Positions 41,475 through 41,477 of a DNA stretch of 41,477 nucleotides are shown piece after piece (position 1 is the stretch's first letter; each line of letters begins with the position of its first letter). The DNA is from Holophagales bacterium UBA5704 (GTDB lineage: Bacteria > Acidobacteriota > Thermoanaerobaculia > Multivoradales > UBA5704). Below the pieces are notes generated by a model that made no database searches, was not told the origin of the DNA, and worked only from the letters and a program-made list of their open reading frames with translations. Where the stretch lies: the NCBI GenBank assembly GCA_002420005.1, contig DIHE01000033.1, positions 1 to 41,477 of the forward strand, read 5' to 3'. The position numbers were made by a program, and so were the translations under genes.

Positions 41475-41477
41475 GCT

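Overview
This is a GC-rich bacterial chromosomal window. It most resembles Acidobacteriota, possibly a Thermoanaerobaculia-like lineage. The main taxonomic signal is an orphan, duplicated-FtsX permease of the type called 'acidobacterial duplicated orphan permease' (ADOP) at 3698-6157. The SpoVG/Prs/L25/Pth block, the PEGA-like secreted protein and the sigma factor with a C-terminal zinc finger are compatible with this. The phylum call is inference, since there is no rRNA here.

Layout. (1) 1-8616: the 3' end of a nonribosomal peptide synthetase (NRPS) with domains C(partial)-A-T-TE, a 40-codon possible gene remnant, an ADOP permease and a penicillin-acylase-family hydrolase, joined by overlapping or near-overlapping starts. 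(2) 8657-12212: a secreted PEGA-like protein, a YncE-propeller/phosphoesterase fusion and an NTF2-like protein. (3) 12231-15012, minus strand: a site-2 protease, an HU protein and a MshEN-domain protein. (4) 15122-20874, plus strand: a TPR protein, a LolB-like lipoprotein, SpoVG, tRNA-Gln(TTG), Prs, L25/Ctc and Pth. This is the lolB-tRNA-Gln-prs-rplY-pth order known from many bacteria, but with no ispE. (5) 20894-22159, minus strand: an EgtB-like sulfoxide synthase. (6) 22231-34104: a secreted esterase-like protein followed 7 bp later by two NRPS genes, C-A-T-E-C-A-T and C-A-T. (7) 34107-41477: an AraC regulator and CPBP protease (minus), a small hypothetical gene (minus), a sigma factor fused to a zinc finger plus a membrane protein (plus), an EutB/EutC-like dehydratase/cyclodeaminase pair (minus), a glycosyltransferase (plus) and a REP-like palindrome at the edge.

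How the genes fit together. The two NRPS loci flank about 20 kb that includes a housekeeping block. The right-hand enzymes have no thioesterase and the left-hand enzyme does, so they may form one split assembly line or two separate ones. Specificity codes read by eye suggest D-Ala and Glu for the first right-hand NRPS, an Ala-like residue for the second, and Ala for the TE-terminated module. Helical tails at the subunit ends look like docking elements. The penicillin acylase and ADOP permease may act in maturation or export, but the sequence does not show this.

The most unusual signal is a set of small hairpin repeats inserted in frame in NRPS loops. Two unrelated ones lie at the equivalent position just before the A3 motif of two different adenylation domains. 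A third lies in a condensation-domain loop. One of them shares a 28-bp segment (25/28) with the signal-peptide region of the YncE-fusion gene 23 kb away. A second pattern is a -10-like hexamer only 6-9 nt before the start codon of at least seven genes, which suggests leaderless mRNAs.
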